A DNA stretch of 64,000 nucleotides from Nonomuraea thailandensis (GTDB lineage Bacteria > Actinomycetota > Actinomycetes > Streptosporangiales > Streptosporangiaceae). The stretch is from positions 2,067,501-2,131,500 of the forward strand of contig NZ_JAMZEB010000002.1 of NCBI RefSeq assembly GCF_024172165.1, given 5' to 3'. Below the pieces are notes generated by a model. The model was not told where the DNA came from. It saw nothing but the letters and a program-made list of their open reading frames with translations, and ran no database searches. Below are positions 60,080 through 64,000 of this stretch, piece after piece. A program made the translations under genes and the position numbers. Position 1 is the first letter of the stretch; each line of letters begins with the position of its first letter.

Positions 60080-61087
60080 TCACACCACCTCGGTGTTCAC
60101 CTCGGGGAAGTGGCAGGCGGCCGGATGCCCGGTGCCCCGGTCGACGAGGGCGGGCTCCTCGGTGGCGCAGATCTCCTGGGCCTTCCAGCAGCGCGTGCGG
60201 AACCGGCAGCCGCTCGGCGGATCCAGCGGGCTCGGCACCTCGCCGGTGAGGATGATCCGCTGCCTGCGACGCTCCTCCTCCGGGTTGGCCGTCGGCGCCG
60301 CCGACAGCAGCGCCTGCGTGTAGGGGTGGACAGGGCGGTCGTAGACGTCGTCGCGCGGGCCGCTCTCCACGATCTTGCCCAGGTACATCACCGCGACGCG
60401 GTCGGAGATGTGCCTGACCACGGACAGGTCGTGCGCGATGAAGATGTAGGACAGCCCGAAGGTGTCCTGCAGGTCCTCCAGCAGGTTGATCACCCCGGCC
60501 TGCACCGACACGTCCAGCGCCGACACCGGCTCGTCCAGCACGAGCAGCTTGGGCTCCAGCGCGAGCGCGCGGGCGATGCCGACGCGCTGGCGCTGGCCGC
60601 CGGAGAACTCGTGCGGGTACCGGTTGCCGTGCTCGGGGTTGAGCCCGACCAGCTCCAGCAGCTCCGACACCTTCTTGGGACCGGTGTCCCGCCACCGGTC
60701 GTGCACCTTCAGCGGCTCGGCGATGATGTCGTTCACCGGCAGCTTCGGGTTGAGCGAGGCGTAGGGGTCCTGGAAGACGATCTGCATGTCCCGCCGCACC
60801 GCGCGCAGCCGCCTGGGCGGCAACGTCGTCAGCTCCTCGCCCTCGAAGCGCACCGAGCCCGAGGTGGGCTTGTGGAGCTGGAGGATGGCCCGGCCCGTCG
60901 TCGACTTGCCGCACCCCGACTCGCCCACGACGCCGAGGGTCTCGCCCTGGTCGACGTGCATGGACACGCCGCTCACCGCCTGGATGTGGCCCGCCACCTT
61001 GCGCAGGAACCCCGCGCCGCGTACGGGGAAGCTCATCACCAGGTCCTCCACCTCGAGGAGGTGCTCCTGCGTGACCTGAACGCTCAT
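60080..61087 (-). CDS. oppF: Oligopeptide/dipeptide ABC transporter ATPase (OppF-type)
   Basis: The 335-residue protein has Walker [16 protein letters not shown], the Q-loop [10 protein letters not shown], signature [17 protein letters not shown] and Walker [15 protein letters not shown], then an HDLSVVRH switch His. The C-terminal extension carries [14 protein letters not shown], the Cys-rich motif of Opp/Dpp ATPases. It energises uptake of peptides or similar solutes. It overlaps the OppD-type gene by four bases. Confidence 0.92.
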   Translation of the reverse strand: MSVQVTQEHLLEVEDLVMSFPVRGAGFLRKVAGHIQAVSGVSMHVDQGETLGVVGESGCGKSTTGRAILQLHKPTSGSVRFEGEELTTLPPRRLRAVRRDMQIVFQDPYASLNPKLPVNDIIAEPLKVHDRWRDTGPKKVSELLELVGLNPEHGNRYPHEFSGGQRQRVGIARALALEPKLLVLDEPVSALDVSVQAGVINLLEDLQDTFGLSYIFIAHDLSVVRHISDRVAVMYLGKIVESGPRDDVYDRPVHPYTQALLSAAPTANPEEERRRQRIILTGEVPSPLDPPSGCRFRTRCWKAQEICATEEPALVDRGTGHPAACHFPEVNTEVV

Positions 61088-62118
61088 GTGACGGGCTCAC
61101 TCTCCGTACGGAACAGCGCGGTGGGATCCGCCACCGCGGCCAGCTGGTCCCAGTGATGACAGGCGGCGTGGTGCCCGCCCTCGTCGACCTCCACGAGCGC
61201 GGGCTCCTCGCTGCGGCAGCGGGTGTCGGCCAGCGGGCAGCGCGGCGAGAACGGGCAGCCGGACGGCAGGTTGATCAGCGAGGGCGGGGCGCCCTTGATC
61301 GGGCGCAGCCGTCCTCCCGACGTCTCCAGCGACGGCATCGAGCCGAGCAGCCCCGCGGTGTACGGCATGCGCGGCCGGTAGAAGATCGTGTCGGTGTCGC
61401 CGACCTCGACCGGCTTGCCGGCGTACATGACGAGCACCCGGTGCGCGATGCCCGCGACGACGCCGAGGTCGTGCGTGATGAGCACGATCGCGGCGTTGAC
61501 GGCGTCCTTGACCTCCAGGAGCTTCTCCAGGATCTGCGCCTGGACGGTCACGTCGAGCGCCGTGGTCGGCTCGTCGGCGATGATGACGTCCGGGTTGTTG
61601 ATGACCGCCATGGCGATCATCGCGCGCTGCCGCATGCCGCCGGAGAACTCGTGCGGGTAGCTGCGCAGCCGCTGCTCGGCCTGCGGGATGCCGACCAGGT
61701 CGAGCATCTCCTTGGCGCGGGCGAGCGCCTGCCTGCGCGGCACGAGGTCGTGGGCGAGCACGGCCTCGGCGAGCTGGTCGCCGACGGTGTGCACCGGGTT
61801 CAGCGCGGTCATCGGGTCCTGGAAGATCATGGCGATCTTGCGTCCGCGCAGGCCGCGACGCCTGCGGGCGGGCAGCTTCAGCACGTCGTCGCCGCGGTAG
61901 AGGATCCGGCCGCGGACGCGGGCGCCGCGGGGGAGCAGCCCCATCACGGCCAGCGACGAGACCGACTTGCCCGAGCCGGACTCGCCGACGATCCCGAGCA
62001 CCTCGCGCTCGTGCAGGGAGTAGGAGATTCCGCGGACGGCCTGGACGACGCCGTCCTCGGTGGGGAACTCGACGGCCAGGTCCTCCACCCGGAGGATCTC
62101 GGTGGGGTATTCCGTCAT
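61084..62118 (-). CDS. oppD: Oligopeptide/dipeptide ABC transporter ATPase (OppD-type)
   Basis: The 344-residue protein shows Walker [33 protein letters not shown], signature [15 protein letters not shown], Walker [23 protein letters not shown], and the Cys motif [21 protein letters not shown] in Walker A, rather than GKST, is usual for OppD. It pairs with OppF. The ATG at 62118 is used; an in-frame GTG at 62127 that overlaps the permease end is equally possible. Confidence 0.92.
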   Translation of the reverse strand: MTEYPTEILRVEDLAVEFPTEDGVVQAVRGISYSLHEREVLGIVGESGSGKSVSSLAVMGLLPRGARVRGRILYRGDDVLKLPARRRRGLRGRKIAMIFQDPMTALNPVHTVGDQLAEAVLAHDLVPRRQALARAKEMLDLVGIPQAEQRLRSYPHEFSGGMRQRAMIAMAVINNPDVIIADEPTTALDVTVQAQILEKLLEVKDAVNAAIVLITHDLGVVAGIAHRVLVMYAGKPVEVGDTDTIFYRPRMPYTAGLLGSMPSLETSGGRLRPIKGAPPSLINLPSGCPFSPRCPLADTRCRSEEPALVEVDEGGHHAACHHWDQLAAVADPTALFRTESEPVT

Positions 62119-62119
62119 G

Positions 62120-63124
62120 TCAGGCACGCACCCTGGTCTGTCGAGGGTCGAACGCGTCGCGCAGACCGTCGCCGATGAAGTTGATGGACAGCGCGATCGC
62201 GATGATGAACACGCCGGGCCACCAGAACAGCCACGGCCGGGTCGTCATCGCGCTGCGGTAGGTGTCGATGAGCTGGCCGAGCGAGACGTCGGGCGGCTGC
62301 ACGCCGACGCCGAGGAAGGACAGCGCCGACTCCAGCAGCACCGCGTTGGCGACCGCCAGGGTCGCGCTGACGATGATGACGCCGACCGTGTTCGGCAGGA
62401 TGTGCCGGAAGATGATGCGGCGGGAGGAGGTGCCCAGTGCCCGCGCGGCCTCGACGAACTCCTTCTCGCGCAGCGACAGGAACTCGCCGCGGATCAGCCG
62501 GCTCAGCGTGGGCCAGGTCACCAGGCCGATGCAGACGGCCAGGATGACGATGCCCGAGTCGCCGAACGACCGGCCGACGATGGCGGCGATGATCAGGACC
62601 GGGATGGTGATCATCACGTCGGTGAGCCGCATGAGGATCGCTTCAACCTTTTTCCTGAAATATCCGGCGAAGGCGCCCGCCAGCGTGCCGACCGTCGTGG
62701 CCACGATGCCGACGATGAACGCCACGATGATCGACTGCTGGGTGCCGCGCATGGTGAGCGCGAAGTAGTCGATGCCGATGTTGTCCTGCCCGAACGGGTG
62801 CTCGCCCCAGCGGATGCCCTCGCCGCCCAGGAACTGCGGCACCAGGCTGAGCGTCGGCCTGCCCTGGTCGACCACCGATCCGGTGGCCAGATAGCTCTTG
62901 TCCCACCAGCCCGGAACGGGCCCGAACCCGATGGAGGTGAACGCCAGCAGGACGACGGAGCCGAAGACCAGCATGCCGATGAGCGCCGCCCGGTGCCGGA
63001 AGAAGCGGCGGCGGACGAGCTGGCTCTGGGTGCGGGCGACGACGGTCATGCCCTGCGCGGCCCCCGGGACCTGCGCGCTGATCGCCATGGGTGGTTCTCC
63101 TGTGGGTGTGTACTGCCCGCTCAT
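62120..63124 (-). CDS. oppC: Oligopeptide/dipeptide ABC transporter permease (OppC-type)
   Basis: The 334-residue membrane protein has an N-terminal OppC_N helix (AALIGMLVFGSVVLLAFTSI). A soluble loop follows, then a five-helix permease core with the EAA-like loop EFVEAARALGTSSRRIIFRHILPN. SALSFLGVGVQPPDVSLGQLI is typical of OppC/DppC. The ATG at 63124 overlaps the stop of the OppB-type gene by four bases. Confidence 0.9.
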   Translation of the reverse strand: MSGQYTPTGEPPMAISAQVPGAAQGMTVVARTQSQLVRRRFFRHRAALIGMLVFGSVVLLAFTSIGFGPVPGWWDKSYLATGSVVDQGRPTLSLVPQFLGGEGIRWGEHPFGQDNIGIDYFALTMRGTQQSIIVAFIVGIVATTVGTLAGAFAGYFRKKVEAILMRLTDVMITIPVLIIAAIVGRSFGDSGIVILAVCIGLVTWPTLSRLIRGEFLSLREKEFVEAARALGTSSRRIIFRHILPNTVGVIIVSATLAVANAVLLESALSFLGVGVQPPDVSLGQLIDTYRSAMTTRPWLFWWPGVFIIAIALSINFIGDGLRDAFDPRQTRVRA

Positions 63125-64000
63125 GACAGCCTGATCCGGGGGTCGAGGTAGGCGTAGATGATGTCGGCCAGCATGTTGAACAGCACGATCGCGCTCCCGG
63201 AGACGATGAAGAACGCCATGACCGGAGCCGGGTCGACCTCCTGCAGCCCCCGGAGGAACAGGCTGCCCATGCCCTCCCAGCCGAAGACGTTCTCGGTCAC
63301 GATCGCGCCGCCGATCACGCCCGCGAAGTCGAAGGCCATCAGCGTGGTGATCGGGATCATGCCGTTGCGGAAGGCGTGCTTGGTGACCACCGTGCGCTCG
63401 GGCAGCCCCTTGGCCCGCGCGGTGCGCACGTAGTCCAGGTTCATCACCTCGAGCATGCTGGAGCGGCTGTAGCGCGTGTAGGTGGCCAGCGAGATCAGGA
63501 TCAGCGCCATGGTCGGCAGCAGGAGGTGGCCCGCCATGTCCAGGTTGGTCTGCCAGAAGTCACCCTGGAAGTTCGGGGTGCTGGAGCCGATGGTGGCGAT
63601 CGGGCGGCCCCGTACGTACTCGCTGTAGGCGGCGAAGCCGCGCAGCATGCGGTCGAGGAAGACCAGCCCGGCCGTGAGCAGCCCCGTCAGGACGGAGGCC
63701 AGGATCGCCTGGCGGCGCAGGAGCCCGCCGAGGCCGTAGCCGAGGCCCACGCAGACGGCCACCGTCAGCAGCGCCAGGCCGAAGATCTCCAGCCAGCTCG
63801 GATCGGCCAGCACGGGATCCAGGAGCTGGGAGAGGATCACGCCGATCCCCGCGGCCGAGAGGGCGGCGTAGAGCGGATCGCGGTAGCGCAGCCCGGAGAT
63901 CAGCGCGGTGATGCCGACCGCCGTGCCGCCCGCGAGGACCGCCAGGAGGACGACGCCGATGCCGGGATCGGCGAACCAGCGGGTCACCGACAGCAGCGTC
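63121..64000 (-). CDS. oppB: Oligopeptide/dipeptide ABC transporter permease (OppB-type), partial
   Basis: The frame stays open to the right edge (TLLSVTRW continues past a GTG at 63987), so the N-terminus is outside the window. The C-terminal core has the EAA loop DYVRTARAKGLPERTVVTKHAFRNGMIP and ends AYLDPRIRLS, typical of OppB/DppB. Before it lie three or four extra hydrophobic segments (VVLLAVLAGGTAVGITALI, LYAALSAAGIGVILSQLL, LEIFGLALLTVAVCVGLGYG, AILASVLTGLLTAGLVFL), more than in the E. coli protein. Such extended forms are known among actinobacterial permeases. A substrate-binding protein is probably encoded just beyond the window. Confidence 0.88.
   Translation of the reverse strand, partial: TLLSVTRWFADPGIGVVLLAVLAGGTAVGITALISGLRYRDPLYAALSAAGIGVILSQLLDPVLADPSWLEIFGLALLTVAVCVGLGYGLGGLLRRQAILASVLTGLLTAGLVFLDRMLRGFAAYSEYVRGRPIATIGSSTPNFQGDFWQTNLDMAGHLLLPTMALILISLATYTRYSRSSMLEVMNLDYVRTARAKGLPERTVVTKHAFRNGMIPITTLMAFDFAGVIGGAIVTENVFGWEGMGSLFLRGLQEVDPAPVMAFFIVSGSAIVLFNMLADIIYAYLDPRIRLS

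Overview
The window is about 64 kb of very high G+C DNA. Coding is dense, GTG starts are common, stop/start overlaps (ATGA, GTGA) are frequent, and third codon positions are almost always G or C. The gene families point to a filamentous actinomycete: SpoIIE-type phosphatases, an ECF41/SigJ sigma factor, SARP and MbtH remnants, a streptogrisin-like fold, a SapA-like domain and many TetR, GntR, LuxR and LysR regulators. A member of the Streptosporangiaceae such as Nonomuraea is plausible, but this is inference. I saw no rRNA, tRNA, CRISPR array or intact insertion sequence.

Region 1 (1-6.9 kb) holds the 3' part of a flavoprotein, then the most unusual pair in the window: a macro-domain protein divergent from a protein that joins a uracil-DNA-glycosylase-like domain to an R-S-E class ADP-ribosyltransferase domain. 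These are followed by a cysteine-less AhpD-like protein divergent from a PAS-LuxR regulator, a secreted alpha/beta hydrolase and a membrane protein. Region 2 (6.9-18.5 kb) is a carbohydrate locus. It carries an arabinose/fucose-isomerase-like enzyme, a discoidin-domain protein, a PhoD-like phosphatase, a DeoR regulator and a translationally coupled operon of sugar ABC transporter plus a GH106-like glycosidase. A candidate promoter/operator sits between the two arms.

Region 3 (18.5-36 kb) mixes intact genes (FetB-like permease, GAF-PP2C phosphatase, two secreted phosphatase/phytase-related proteins, GH92 mannosidase coupled to a GT4 glycosyltransferase, TetR regulators) with clear decay. The decayed or altered items are a protease fold that lost two catalytic residues, a truncated MbtH-adenylation fusion, and remnants of a glycosyltransferase, a SARP regulator and a glycoside hydrolase. 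Region 4 (35.4-46 kb) is the aerobic phenylacetate pathway: paaABCDE and paaJ-F-H on the minus strand, paaZ-paaG on the plus strand, a 22-bp near-palindromic operator in the divergent promoter, and a probable PaaR-type TetR at the far end.

Region 5 (45.9-52.8 kb) is a LysR gene divergent from a tightly coupled six-gene operon: FAH hydrolase, cyclase, FAD monooxygenase, ACMSD-like amidohydrolase, two-domain VOC extradiol dioxygenase and a second FAH hydrolase. It looks like an aromatic meta-cleavage pathway whose substrate I cannot name. Region 6 (52.8-64 kb) contains an M23 endopeptidase with a SapA-like C-terminus, SigJ with its own ECF41 promoter followed by a hydrolase, secreted and membrane proteins of unknown role, a GntR/MFS pair, a repeat-bearing hypothetical, and an Opp/Dpp peptide ABC operon that runs off the right end. 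A recurring oddity throughout is short tandem duplication (12-31 bp units) at gene ends, several times spanning the stop codon.
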